From the NCBI RefSeq assembly GCF_022558445.1, contig NZ_CP054699.1, forward strand, positions 3,426,001 through 3,490,000: a DNA stretch of 64,000 bases. Direction: 5' to 3'. Source of the DNA: Candidatus Contubernalis alkalaceticus (lineage in GTDB: Bacteria > Bacillota > Dethiobacteria > SKNC01). The translations under genes and the position numbers were made by a program. Within the stretch, counting starts at the first letter, position 1, and each line of letters begins with the position of its first letter. The notes below the pieces were generated by a model. That model worked only from the letters and a program-made list of their open reading frames with translations, was not told where the DNA came from and made no database searches. This document shows, piece by piece, positions 26,780 through 35,799 of this stretch.

Positions 26780-27814
26780 TTACATCCCGGTGATTGTTTT
26801 CTTTTTCAACAGGCACCTTAGCCCAAACCTGGCTTTTTTAGAAAAGGGCAGATGGTTTGTGCTGCTGAAGGGTGATTTACTGTATATATGCCAGACCCGG
26901 GGGCCCAAACCGGCAGCAGTATTGCAGAGGTAAAACCAACGTTCCTCCAACACCGCCATCAAGGCTTTCTCTGGATATATTTTCTTGAGTTGATTTGCAG
27001 TTTTTATTCTCTGCAGCCATTGTTCTGCTTTTATCAACATTTCTTGACTGACGGGCCTTTTCAGGCTTCTGAAGTCCATGTGCATGGATAAATCCTCTTC
27101 CCCGTTGTAGACCCCCAGTTCCAGCAGGCTTTCCCGGGCGATCAGTCGTAATACTTCCCAAAGATGTTCTTGATTGGCATGGCTGCCGCTGGTGGGCAGT
27201 ATGCGGTATTTAAGCAGCACCTCCGGAATATTGGTCAAAGGAAATAGTTTACTGCATTTCTGCCATAGGGCATAATCCTCTGCCGGATACAGTGCAGGAT
27301 TATAATAAAGCTTATGCTTCTTAAATAATGAACTGCGCATGATTACCGAGGGATGGGTTATGTAAAAATTTCCAAACAACAGCCCGGCTTTTATAAGGTC
27401 AGGGTCCTGCTGAAATCTTTTAATCTCCCCAGGGGTTTCCCCCATTGTCTCCACCCAGGTGCCGCAGACCCCCACTTTTGGATTGGAATCCATGAAGGCA
27501 GCCTGTTTGTCCAGACGCTGGGGAAGGCTGATATCATCACAATCCATTCTCACAACATATTCACCTTCCGCCAGGTCAAGTCCTCTGTTTAATGAACCGG
27601 CCAGGCCTAAATTTTTTTCATTATGCACCAGTCGAATCCGGGGATCGTTGTATGAATCAACAATCTCCGGAGTCTTGTCTGTGGAGCCATTATTTAAAAT
27701 CAGAAATTGAAAATCCTGAAAGGTCTGTTCCAAAATACTCTCCACGGCTTCCGCAAGAAACTCTTCCCCGTTATATACAGACATTAATACGGTTACCTTA
27801 GGGACTTTACTCAT
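26780..27814 (-). CDS. GT2 family glycosyltransferase, 344 aa
   Basis: This is a GT-A fold enzyme with VTVLMSVYNGEEFLAEAVESI, LILNNGSTDKTPEI and the DxD-type metal site VVRMDCDDISLPQR near residue 94. The catalytic domain takes about 240 residues, with a helical C-terminal extension. There is no membrane segment, so it acts as a soluble or peripheral cytoplasmic transferase. It overlaps the CgeB-like gene by four bases (ATGA). AAGGAG precedes the ATG. Donor unknown. Confidence 0.9.
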   Translation of the reverse strand: MSKVPKVTVLMSVYNGEEFLAEAVESILEQTFQDFQFLILNNGSTDKTPEIVDSYNDPRIRLVHNEKNLGLAGSLNRGLDLAEGEYVVRMDCDDISLPQRLDKQAAFMDSNPKVGVCGTWVETMGETPGEIKRFQQDPDLIKAGLLFGNFYITHPSVIMRSSLFKKHKLYYNPALYPAEDYALWQKCSKLFPLTNIPEVLLKYRILPTSGSHANQEHLWEVLRLIARESLLELGVYNGEEDLSMHMDFRSLKRPVSQEMLIKAEQWLQRIKTANQLKKIYPEKALMAVLEERWFYLCNTAAGLGPRVWHIYSKSPFSSTNHLPFSKKARFGLRCLLKKKTITGM

Positions 27815-29007
27815 TTCAGGCCCATCTCCTTAAAAGCGGCTTGAAATCTCTTCTGCCAGGTATGGTCCCGACGGCACCTTTCAACCCCTGCTCTGCGGAT
27901 TTTCTCCCGCTTTTCATCATGTTTCAAATAGTAGTGTATTTTCTCCGCCAAATCCTCTAAGTTATGATAGCAGACGATTTCTTCTCCCACCTTGAAAAAC
28001 TCCTCCAGCTCCTCCATATATTCCACCAGGTAAAACCCTCCGCTCATGGGAACTTCAAAATCCCGTAAACGGATCTGAAGGATGCGCTCACCGGTGGTAT
28101 GGGTGCTGCCGCAGGTGGAAAAGCCCAGATTAATTTTAGAGCGGCTGTACATCTGTATCATTTCCAGGTCTGATAGAGGGCCTCCCAACAGGTGAGAGGG
28201 GAGATCCACCGGGATTACCGAACAGTGGGGAGAACCATCTCCATCACTGTCTTGAACTGCGCTTTTACTTTTGATTCGTTCCGCCGCTATTTTCCAGCCC
28301 TCCCGGGTCATCAAGCGGCAGCCTATGTTCACCGCCCGCTTAAGAGTGCTGGGCCGATTAGCCTGTCGGTATTCCGGAGAAAAATCCTGCCAGCCGTATC
28401 CCCATACCCGGATATCTATCCCCTGGTCCAGAAGATATTTTATGAAATGGGAACGGTCCCCGTACGCTTGCCCTACAAAGGTGACATCAAATTCCGCCGG
28501 CAGGTCATAGGGCTTATATACGTTGGGATTGGCCGCTTCCTGGCAGTATATGGGATTAGCCCCCAGAGCCCGGTAATCCTCCAAACGGAATTTTTCTGTA
28601 ACCAGGCACCAGTCATAGTGGGGTGATATTTCCTGCACCAGATACAGCTGATAGGAGGCATTGCAAAAAAAGTTAACAGTCTTTATGCCCAAACTTTTTA
28701 TCTCCTCCACCGCCTCCGGCAGTATACAGGCATCATAAAAATAGCTGAAGAATAAATCTACAGGTTTTTCTTCGTGGGCCGCCCTGATCTGTTTTACCAG
28801 TTCTTCCGTCACCCGGGGACGGTTTTTTTTAATAAACTCCAAATGTTTAGGGTTTTTAGTATCTAAATACTGAAAAGTTTCCCTCAGGTCATACTGAAAT
28901 TCCACCACATCATGTCCCAGGTCCGTTAGGGACAGATAAAGATTGCTCCGCCACAGGTCAGACTGAACCAGGGTGGGCCTGGTATCGGAAGCATAAAATA
29001 TTCGCAT
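27811..29007 (-). CDS. CgeB-like glycosyltransferase, 398 aa
   Basis: The protein resembles the CgeB group (DUF3880 N-terminal domain plus a GT1-like C-terminal domain): MRIFYASDTRPTLV at the start, VDLFFSYFYDACILPEAV, TVNFFCNASYQ, then FDVTFVGQAYGDRSHFI, RDFEVPMSGGFYLVEYMEEL and CYHNLEDLAEKI. CgeB proteins were first linked to spore-surface maturation in Bacillus, and relatives are common in polysaccharide loci as glycosyltransferases. Its place between Wzt and GT2 genes supports a glycan role. The donor is unknown. Confidence 0.82.
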   Translation of the reverse strand: MRIFYASDTRPTLVQSDLWRSNLYLSLTDLGHDVVEFQYDLRETFQYLDTKNPKHLEFIKKNRPRVTEELVKQIRAAHEEKPVDLFFSYFYDACILPEAVEEIKSLGIKTVNFFCNASYQLYLVQEISPHYDWCLVTEKFRLEDYRALGANPIYCQEAANPNVYKPYDLPAEFDVTFVGQAYGDRSHFIKYLLDQGIDIRVWGYGWQDFSPEYRQANRPSTLKRAVNIGCRLMTREGWKIAAERIKSKSAVQDSDGDGSPHCSVIPVDLPSHLLGGPLSDLEMIQMYSRSKINLGFSTCGSTHTTGERILQIRLRDFEVPMSGGFYLVEYMEELEEFFKVGEEIVCYHNLEDLAEKIHYYLKHDEKREKIRRAGVERCRRDHTWQKRFQAAFKEMGLK

Positions 29008-29058
29008 GGTTCAACCCTCTTTTAATAAATTTTATAAAAGCTAGTTTTTCTATTCTCG

Positions 29059-30324
29059 TTAAAGGGACTCATCCAATTTCCATTGGGACCTGCAGTATAT
29101 GAGTCCGTCGTTTCTCATAAAATAGTTGGACTTACCGTTATCTAAAATTTCTATTTGAGCCACCGGAGTAGGGATATGATAATAAATCTTTGCCCCGGAA
29201 TAAATTCCGATATAGAGATTGTAATAACCTGCCCGTAAGCTGTGATCAATAGAAGCAGTAATCTGGTATCTGTTATTTTCCTCCAGGTCAAAAGCACAGT
29301 TTTCATTTTCATTTCTTACATTGACCACCTGAATATAGTCCATGGTTAAGAATCCGAAGGAGACAGATACGTTAGAAAGCTTTTTATGGGATTTAAAATT
29401 AATCCTCAGTTTAACCGGCTCATCCCACCAGACGGCAAAAAAATTCTCTACAGGATTTAGTATTTCTATTGACTCAACTTCTATTTCGCTGCCAAAGGTA
29501 TTTTGAAATTGAGTCATGTCAACCACTGCACCATGACTCACATAATCAGACAGATAAGAGAGAACCGTTGATTCGGTATCGCCTATTCCCTTCACCTTTC
29601 CTTTTTCCAACAGAACAGCCCTGCTGCACAGCTGTTTAATCAGGCTCATATTGTGACTGACAAAAAGCACCGTCCTTCCCTCTTTGCCCACGTCCTCCAT
29701 CTTGCCCAGACATTTTTTTTGGAACTGGGCATCCCCCACCGCCAGCACCTCATCCACGATTAATATTTCTGGTTCCAGGTGAGAGGCTACGGAGAAGGCA
29801 AGGCGCACATGCATTCCTGAGGAATAACGTTTTACTGGTGTATCCAAAAACTGTTCCACTTGAGCAAACTCTACTATTTCATCAAACTTATTTGATATTT
29901 CACTCTTGTGCATACCTAATATAGCACCGTTTAAGTATATATTTTCCCTGCCGGTTAGTTCGGGGTGAAAGCCGGTACCCACCTCCAGCAGGCTGGCAAT
30001 ACGGCCCCTTACCTTTACTCTGCCGCTGGTAGGCTCAGTGATTCTACTTAATACCTTCAATAGAGTTGTTTTTCCCGCTCCATTTTTACCGATAATCCCA
30101 ATACGATCCCCTGGATTAATATCCAGAGTTATATCACTTAAAGCCCAAAATTCCTCCCGGGTGGGGTCCGTTTCTTTTTTTCCCTGGAAAGGACTTTTTA
30201 ATTTTTTGACCACTTTCCTGGCTGTGTCAGCCATAACATCCCGCAGCGTTGAATAAGGTTCCTGCTGTTGATGCCTGATCAGGTATTTTTTGCTCAAATT
30301 TTCAATCTGAATAACCGGGTCCAT
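29059..30324 (-). CDS. wzt: Polysaccharide ABC transporter ATP-binding protein with C-terminal glycan-recognition domain, 421 aa
   Basis: The ATPase domain (about residues 1-250) has Walker A GKNGAGKTTLL (79-89), signature RYSSGMHVRL and Walker B ILIVDEVLAVGD. The RENIYLNGAILGM segment is characteristic of Wzt/TagH-type exporters. The last about 150 residues form a Wzt_C-like beta domain, which in E. coli O8/O9a recognises the finished or capped polymer. Such a domain suggests export of full-length chains. The partner permease gene precedes it by 82 bases. Confidence 0.94.
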   Translation of the reverse strand: MDPVIQIENLSKKYLIRHQQQEPYSTLRDVMADTARKVVKKLKSPFQGKKETDPTREEFWALSDITLDINPGDRIGIIGKNGAGKTTLLKVLSRITEPTSGRVKVRGRIASLLEVGTGFHPELTGRENIYLNGAILGMHKSEISNKFDEIVEFAQVEQFLDTPVKRYSSGMHVRLAFSVASHLEPEILIVDEVLAVGDAQFQKKCLGKMEDVGKEGRTVLFVSHNMSLIKQLCSRAVLLEKGKVKGIGDTESTVLSYLSDYVSHGAVVDMTQFQNTFGSEIEVESIEILNPVENFFAVWWDEPVKLRINFKSHKKLSNVSVSFGFLTMDYIQVVNVRNENENCAFDLEENNRYQITASIDHSLRAGYYNLYIGIYSGAKIYYHIPTPVAQIEILDNGKSNYFMRNDGLIYCRSQWKLDESL

Positions 30325-30406
30325 TTTCTCACACCTTCTTATTTTGCGCTTATATAAGGCTTATAATAGAGATTTTTATTAATTCCAGAGCAGCATATTT
30401 TGTTAC

Positions 30407-31243
30407 CTATATTACATCTGCAAAGATACGTTCCATACGGACGAAATGCCATATGCCGGTAATAAATATCAACAGGGCCAAAGCAATGGACAGCAATAAT
30501 CCTGGCCAGTATAACTGAACATCCCCTCCCAATATGGCCCAGCGGAAGCCGTCAATAACCCCTACCAGAGGGTTCATAGAATATAGGAGCCGATACTGCT
30601 CAGGCACCACACTGCTGCTGAAGCCCACGGGGGAAATATATAAGCCAAACTGCACCACAAAGGGAACAATATAACGAAAGTCCCTGTATTTTACGTTAAG
30701 GGCTCCAAACCAAATGCTGAAACCATATGCTGTAATTATACCCAACAGCAGAAAAAGTGGTAAGGTAATAATTCTCCAGTCAGGCACAAATCTATACCAT
30801 ATCATTAGCACTACCAGTATAGCAAAGGATATAAAAAAATCCACCAGGTTTACCACAACAGAACTGGTCGGTAGTATCAGGCGCGGCATGTAAATCTTGG
30901 AAATCAAGTTAACATTTGCAATTAAAGAATTGCTGCTTTCGTTTAAAGAATTTGCAAAAAAATTCCATGGCAGCATAGCTGCATACACCATCACCGGATA
31001 AGGGGCTGTTCCCTCCGATGGAAGTCCCGCCAGGCCACCGAATATAACGGTAAAAACCACCATGGTCAGCACCGGCCTGATAATGGCCCAGGCTACGCCA
31101 ATGGCAGTCTGCTTGTAACGAACCAGGATATCCCTCCAGGCCATAAAATAGAAAAGTTCTCGGAAAACCCACAGGTCCCGCCAATACTGTTTAGTCATAC
31201 GTCCCGGCTCGATTATAGTTTCAGGTATATGTTCTTGATTCAT
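30407..31243 (-). CDS. wzm: Polysaccharide ABC transporter permease (Wzm type), 278 aa
   Basis: This ABC2-type permease has six predicted membrane spans, for example LTMVVFTVIFGGLAGLPSEG and ILPTSSVVVNLVDFFISFAIL. The cytoplasmic N-terminus includes the amphipathic WRDLWVFRELFYFMAWRDILVRYKQT, typical of Wzm/TagG. With Wzt it would move an undecaprenyl-linked polymer across the membrane. An in-frame ATG 48 bases earlier lacks a ribosome site; TAAGGAG lies seven bases before the ATG at 31241-31243. Confidence 0.93.
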   Translation of the reverse strand: MNQEHIPETIIEPGRMTKQYWRDLWVFRELFYFMAWRDILVRYKQTAIGVAWAIIRPVLTMVVFTVIFGGLAGLPSEGTAPYPVMVYAAMLPWNFFANSLNESSNSLIANVNLISKIYMPRLILPTSSVVVNLVDFFISFAILVVLMIWYRFVPDWRIITLPLFLLLGIITAYGFSIWFGALNVKYRDFRYIVPFVVQFGLYISPVGFSSSVVPEQYRLLYSMNPLVGVIDGFRWAILGGDVQLYWPGLLLSIALALLIFITGIWHFVRMERIFADVI

Positions 31244-31290
31244 CAATTTCTCCTTAAATGATATGTTGGTTAAGTTAGCAAGCTTGTGCA

Positions 31291-32439
31291 CTACCTGGCA
31301 GTTGAAGAATAATCCATGCCTTTAGGTTCCTTATTCCAATATTCTTTGAAAAGAACAACCACCGAGCCAATCATCAACCCGGCTGCCAATCCCATTAAGA
31401 GATTCAACCTTACATTGGGTCCGTCTGGTTGACTGGGTACATAGGCCCGGGAAACTACTGAAACTACCAGATTTCCGGCGTTATTCAATTCAGAGATATA
31501 GCTGGCATTATACTTATCAGATATCTCCTGCAGAGCATTCTTGCGAACTTCTAATAATCTGTGCAGGTTATCATAAGTTATGCTTTTCCCAGCCAGATCC
31601 AGCTGCAGCTCCCTGATTTCTTCTTCCAACTGGGAGATAGATTCTTTCAACATAGAAATCTCTCCCTCTGAGGAAGCAATGTTAATATTGGCATATAATA
31701 ATGCCTCTCGAACATCAGAACTTAGGTTAAGGGTTTCCAGGTATTCTTTTTCTTCCCGGTTTTTCCTCAGTCTTATTTCTGCATCAATTTCTTGACTCTT
31801 TAGAGCCGCTAATTTATTTAAATAATTGGGAATCAAAGCATCCAGTTCCAGAACACTGGGGGTTTGTTTCATAAAAGCCTCCAGATCCTTCAGAGCCTCA
31901 TTCACCATTTTTTCCGCGGTTTTCTTTTGTTGCAATAATTCTTTATTGGCCACCTCAAAAATCAGTTTGACCTCCCAATCCTTTAAAGAATCTACCAACT
32001 TATCAGAAAGAGCATTGATAATGGCTGCCCCTGTTTCAGGATCCGACTCTTTCATGGTAATCCCATAGAGCCTCTCGTCACTCAAACGGTTCATATCAAC
32101 GGACTGGCTGATACTTTTAGGAGAATACTTTTTGGTGTCTAGATTAAGGTCCTCAATTACCTCTTCCAGTAAGGGATAGCTTTTTAAAGTCCCCCGAAAA
32201 GTTTCCAATTCCAGATTGGTATGTACCACAAAGTCATCATAAAGCTGCATATAATCCTTACTGTATTCATAAGGCTGGAAATCTATATACATCAATGAAC
32301 CCACGGTATAATAAGGTTTAACAATAATAATGCTGTATACAGCGCTGATTAAAAAAACAATTAAAGTAATTTTAACAACCGTACCTTTTCCTCTTAACAA
32401 GGTCTGCAATAATTCTTTCAGGCTGATTTCTTCTTTCAT
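31291..32439 (-). CDS. Wzz-type chain-length determinant/polysaccharide co-polymerase, 382 aa
   Basis: The N-terminal Wzz domain begins with a membrane span (VVKITLIVFLISAVYSIIIV), followed by a long extracytoplasmic helical region with coiled-coil character (for example EGEISMLKESISQLEEEIREL) and a second span near the C-terminus (LLMGLAAGLMIGSVVVLF) preceded by SQPDGPNVR, the proline-rich co-polymerase motif. The cytoplasmic tail is short and has no kinase domain. It would govern chain length. GAGG precedes the ATG. It lies just upstream of wzm. Confidence 0.88.
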   Translation of the reverse strand: MKEEISLKELLQTLLRGKGTVVKITLIVFLISAVYSIIIVKPYYTVGSLMYIDFQPYEYSKDYMQLYDDFVVHTNLELETFRGTLKSYPLLEEVIEDLNLDTKKYSPKSISQSVDMNRLSDERLYGITMKESDPETGAAIINALSDKLVDSLKDWEVKLIFEVANKELLQQKKTAEKMVNEALKDLEAFMKQTPSVLELDALIPNYLNKLAALKSQEIDAEIRLRKNREEKEYLETLNLSSDVREALLYANINIASSEGEISMLKESISQLEEEIRELQLDLAGKSITYDNLHRLLEVRKNALQEISDKYNASYISELNNAGNLVVSVVSRAYVPSQPDGPNVRLNLLMGLAAGLMIGSVVVLFKEYWNKEPKGMDYSSTAR

Positions 32440-32579
32440 GTTTCCTCACCATCCCTTAATATGTACTGTTCTATTCTCTGATTCAACAAATTTTTAGGTA
32501 ATCCTGCTTTCTCTATCAAGGATATTCCATTCTTTCACAGTCTTACTGCGTTGGTTAAAGTGTTGCGGTGCAGCAGGGG

Positions 32580-33584
32580 TTACGCTGCTGTCATCATACC
32601 CACAATATCTATTTCTTTCATCATCTGTATTAGCTTCTTAGTATTTTTAGTCATTCCCCCCTGGTGCATATGCTGATCATGATCGTAAAATAGATGAATA
32701 TCAAACATAAAATCCCATGGTGTTCCTATAACTTTTATATAGTTTTCCATAAAATACTGCTCCAAAAACTCGAAATAAGCCAGGTAGGCCTCCTGTTCAT
32801 AATCATCAAATTTAACCATGGAGGCATAGGTCACAAACAAGAGAATTCCATTTTCCTTACACCAATAGTTAAAATCCTTTAGCTTTTTTAAACTCAGGGT
32901 TTCTTTAAGGTTAGGTACAGGAAAAGGAGAGGCTTTTTTCAATAAGTTCCCTGTATGATTGGTCTGGTCCCCATGCTGATTTAAATCACTGCTGCTGTAA
33001 TTCCCTTCATCCATAACCATTTCTATAGGGGATAATATCCCTAAGGTTCTATCAATAATATAATTTAAAGGGTTATTTTGAAAACTGAAATTCACCCGGT
33101 CCAGGTAGGAAATCCGCCCTGCCTTATCCGGTTCATAGAGATTATAATAATCAAAGGCCAGCTTTGTGCTTTTCTGATTAGTTGAAAAATGGGTGATCTG
33201 CAGGGGCAAAATAATTACATCACCTTCATTTAATAATGGTTTTGATTCCTCAATAAAAAAATGCATGCCCAGATCCCAGTGAATAGCCAGGTTATAGGTG
33301 GGAACCCCCAAAGCCTCAGTGATATCTTCAGTGCGCACATTAAATAAAGTATTACTGCCGCCGTTAAAGATAATCTTTGGGCCCTCAACCTTTAATATAA
33401 GGTCTTCTTTTATTTCTTTACAATTATTGATCCAGTAGAGAACTTCCACCCCTTCAGAGGGAGGGGGAGGGGAAATAAATACCACCTGAAATATAAAGGC
33501 TGATATGTACACAAGAATTAACAGTAAGGAGGTTAAAAGATATTTTTTATATTTACTAACTTCCATCCCTTTTTCAGTCTGCAT
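32580..33584 (-). CDS. Membrane-anchored SGNH/GDSL-like protein, probable O-acylation partner, 334 aa
   Basis: One N-terminal membrane anchor (YLLTSLLLILVYISAFIF) is followed by an extracytoplasmic domain. The first block IIFNGGSNTLFNVRT has a Ser (about S77) in a G-G-S-N context like the nucleophile block of SGNH esterases/acyltransferases. Near the C-terminus FDIHLFYDHDQHMHQGGM offers the D-x2-H-type catalytic block. The gene directly follows the MBOAT gene, as AlgJ/AlgX- and DltD-type partners do. The role inferred is transfer of an acyl group delivered by the MBOAT to the exported glycan. No exact family name can be given from sequence alone. Confidence 0.75.
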   Translation of the reverse strand: MQTEKGMEVSKYKKYLLTSLLLILVYISAFIFQVVFISPPPPSEGVEVLYWINNCKEIKEDLILKVEGPKIIFNGGSNTLFNVRTEDITEALGVPTYNLAIHWDLGMHFFIEESKPLLNEGDVIILPLQITHFSTNQKSTKLAFDYYNLYEPDKAGRISYLDRVNFSFQNNPLNYIIDRTLGILSPIEMVMDEGNYSSSDLNQHGDQTNHTGNLLKKASPFPVPNLKETLSLKKLKDFNYWCKENGILLFVTYASMVKFDDYEQEAYLAYFEFLEQYFMENYIKVIGTPWDFMFDIHLFYDHDQHMHQGGMTKNTKKLIQMMKEIDIVGMMTAA

Positions 33585-33620
33585 ATTTATAATCCCTCTA
33601 ATCCAATTCTTATAAATTTG

Positions 33621-35078
33621 TTAAAAATTAAAGTATAAAAACTCTGCGGTATGAACGCTGGCATACATAGTAATAAGTGCGATAAATACCATCAAAGAAA
33701 AATGCACGGACCTCTGCCAGGTGGGCTTAAACTGACGGGTTAATTCTACAGAGTTTTTCATGAAAAAAACCAACAGAATAAAAATGGTGACCATCAACAT
33801 GCCCCTGTACAGGCCTACTTCCCGCATGGCGGGCTGTGAAAACTGGACTCCCAGGGTGGATAAAAATGACAGCCTGGAGGCCAGCAAATCCGGCAGTATG
33901 AACCCGTTGATTCCAAACATTGCCTTCAGCACTTTTACTGCATCCTGCCACTGTTCAGCTCGAAAGAAAACCCAGGCAACATTTACAAAGTTAAAGGTTA
34001 TAATTCTTCCCCACAGGTTATTTCCCTTTCTATTTAAGGTTGTCCAACCCCTATGAACAATCAAGGCCAGGCCGTGAAGAAATCCCCAAAACACAAAGGT
34101 CCAACCGGCACCATGCCAGAAACCGCCCAACACAAAAACAATCATAATATTAATCATGGTTCTTCTCTTACCTCTTTTGTTTCCTCCCAGGGGGATATAC
34201 AAATAATTCATCAAGAAACGGCTCAGGGTGATATGCCATCTTCGCCAAAAATCCTGAATGTTCACTGCTTTGTAAGGAGAGTTAAAATTTATAGGCAGGC
34301 GAATATTCAAAAGCAGAGCCGCGCCAATGGCCATATCGGTATAACCACTGAAATCATAATACAGCTGAAAGGTATAGGAAAGGGAGGTTACCCATCCATC
34401 TAAAAAAGTCAAACTGTTAGCCTGATCAAAACCAAAGTTGGCCCAGGTGGCAAAATTGTCTGCGATGACCACTTTTTTAAAAAGCCCCATGGCAAAGATA
34501 TATAGCCCCCGGGTAATATTTTCATAGTTAACCGCTTTATTCTTGGGGTCTTGAAATTGAGGAATCATTTCTTTATGCTGAACAATAGGGCCGGCAATAA
34601 GCTGAGGAAAAAAACATACAAATAAAGAATAATGTAACAGGCTGTACTCTTTTGTTTCCCCTCGATAAACATCCACCAGATAAGCAATCTGTTGAAACGT
34701 AAAAAAGCTGATAGCCAGGGGCAGCAGCAAATTAAGCATGGGAACATTAACTGCAAACAGTGCATTCACATTGGAAATGAAAAAGCCTGTATATTTAAAA
34801 TAACCCAAAAGTAACAGGTTAAAGGTAACCCCCAGCGCCAAAAGCCCTCGGCAGTACCCTGCCGCCCTCCTTTTCAAGGCAGTGCTTACAGTGTAATTTA
34901 CTATAATAGAGACTAAAATTAGAGGTAGATAATTAATATTCCACCAGCTGTAGAAAAACAGGGAACATACAAGAAGCCAGCATTTAGCAGCCACAATATT
35001 TATTTTATTTACCAAAAAATAAATAATTACCACCACAGGAAGAAAACAGAACAAATATTCAAAAGAATTAAATAACAT
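33621..35078 (-). CDS. MBOAT-family membrane O-acyltransferase (AlgI/DltB-like), 485 aa
   Basis: This protein has about ten membrane spans. The MBOAT signatures INFNSPYKAVNIQDFWRRWHITLSRFL and GGFWHGAGWTFVFWGFLHG (invariant His) are intact, and PLAISFFTFQQIAYLVDVYRG is the usual N-terminal block. Members move acetyl or other acyl groups through the membrane for transfer to polysaccharides. It lies with the SGNH-like gene 36 bases downstream. AAGGCGG precedes the ATG. It probably O-acetylates the locus polymer or a wall polymer. Confidence 0.95.
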   Translation of the reverse strand: MLFNSFEYLFCFLPVVVIIYFLVNKINIVAAKCWLLVCSLFFYSWWNINYLPLILVSIIVNYTVSTALKRRAAGYCRGLLALGVTFNLLLLGYFKYTGFFISNVNALFAVNVPMLNLLLPLAISFFTFQQIAYLVDVYRGETKEYSLLHYSLFVCFFPQLIAGPIVQHKEMIPQFQDPKNKAVNYENITRGLYIFAMGLFKKVVIADNFATWANFGFDQANSLTFLDGWVTSLSYTFQLYYDFSGYTDMAIGAALLLNIRLPINFNSPYKAVNIQDFWRRWHITLSRFLMNYLYIPLGGNKRGKRRTMINIMIVFVLGGFWHGAGWTFVFWGFLHGLALIVHRGWTTLNRKGNNLWGRIITFNFVNVAWVFFRAEQWQDAVKVLKAMFGINGFILPDLLASRLSFLSTLGVQFSQPAMREVGLYRGMLMVTIFILLVFFMKNSVELTRQFKPTWQRSVHFSLMVFIALITMYASVHTAEFLYFNF

Positions 35079-35148
35079 TTTTTACCGCCTTTTTAAAATA
35101 ATAAACAGGTGCTGTGCTAATCTTGTTAATTACAAACACATTCAATGC

Positions 35149-35799
35149 TTAGGGAATAAAATCCAGGTCTCCCTGCAATATGTAATAAGGCATGCCGGCC
35201 CTTCTGGCACATTCTCCGTCCCTGTCCTCCCGGTCCCCAACAAATAAACAGTATTCAACGGGAATATTTAAACTTCTGGCAGCAACAAGGAGGCCTTTGG
35301 GGTCCGGTTTCAGCCGGTCGATGTTTTTATCCGTGGAGCTAAATATGTGATGAGGTGAAACCTGTAGGGCTGATAGCTTTTCTGCCGCCGGATAATCAGA
35401 AAAAACCGCCGTAATTATTTTCTGCTCTTTGAGTTTTTCCATGAACCGGCATACTCCCGGATAACGGCAGCGGTAAAGATATTTTAAAGGGTATTGGAAA
35501 ATCCATTGAGCAGTAACCTTTTTAACCTGTTCCGGTGAAACCCCTGAGGCTTTGGCCCCCCATTCATACTGTACCTTCTCAATATCTTGACATACAACTG
35601 ATGCATTCTTTTCCCGCTGGCCCCTAAAATCCTGCAATACTTTAATCTCCTTTAAACGCCAGGGTCGAATTGAATAGTACTTGATGACTGCAAAAAACAT
35701 GAGCCTGCGAAGCTTCTTTTGATCATACAGCGTCCCGTCCACATCAAAGATTACTGCTTGAACATTTTTTTCTTTTATAAGACTTAATAGATCCCTCAT
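35149..35799 (-). CDS. HAD-family phosphatase, 216 aa
   Basis: Motif I is VIFDVDGTLYDQ (about residues 16-27), motif II VFSDYPAAEKL, motif III DRLKPDPKGL and motif IV FVGDREDRDGECA, so all four HAD motifs are present. The helical cap lies between motifs I and II. It overlaps the UbiA-like gene by four bases (ATGA), an arrangement that implies joint function. In the inferred cassette it could dephosphorylate a polyprenyl-phosphoryl phosphosugar. A generic sugar-phosphate phosphatase is the alternative. Confidence 0.88.
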   Translation of the reverse strand: MRDLLSLIKEKNVQAVIFDVDGTLYDQKKLRRLMFFAVIKYYSIRPWRLKEIKVLQDFRGQREKNASVVCQDIEKVQYEWGAKASGVSPEQVKKVTAQWIFQYPLKYLYRCRYPGVCRFMEKLKEQKIITAVFSDYPAAEKLSALQVSPHHIFSSTDKNIDRLKPDPKGLLVAARSLNIPVEYCLFVGDREDRDGECARRAGMPYYILQGDLDFIP

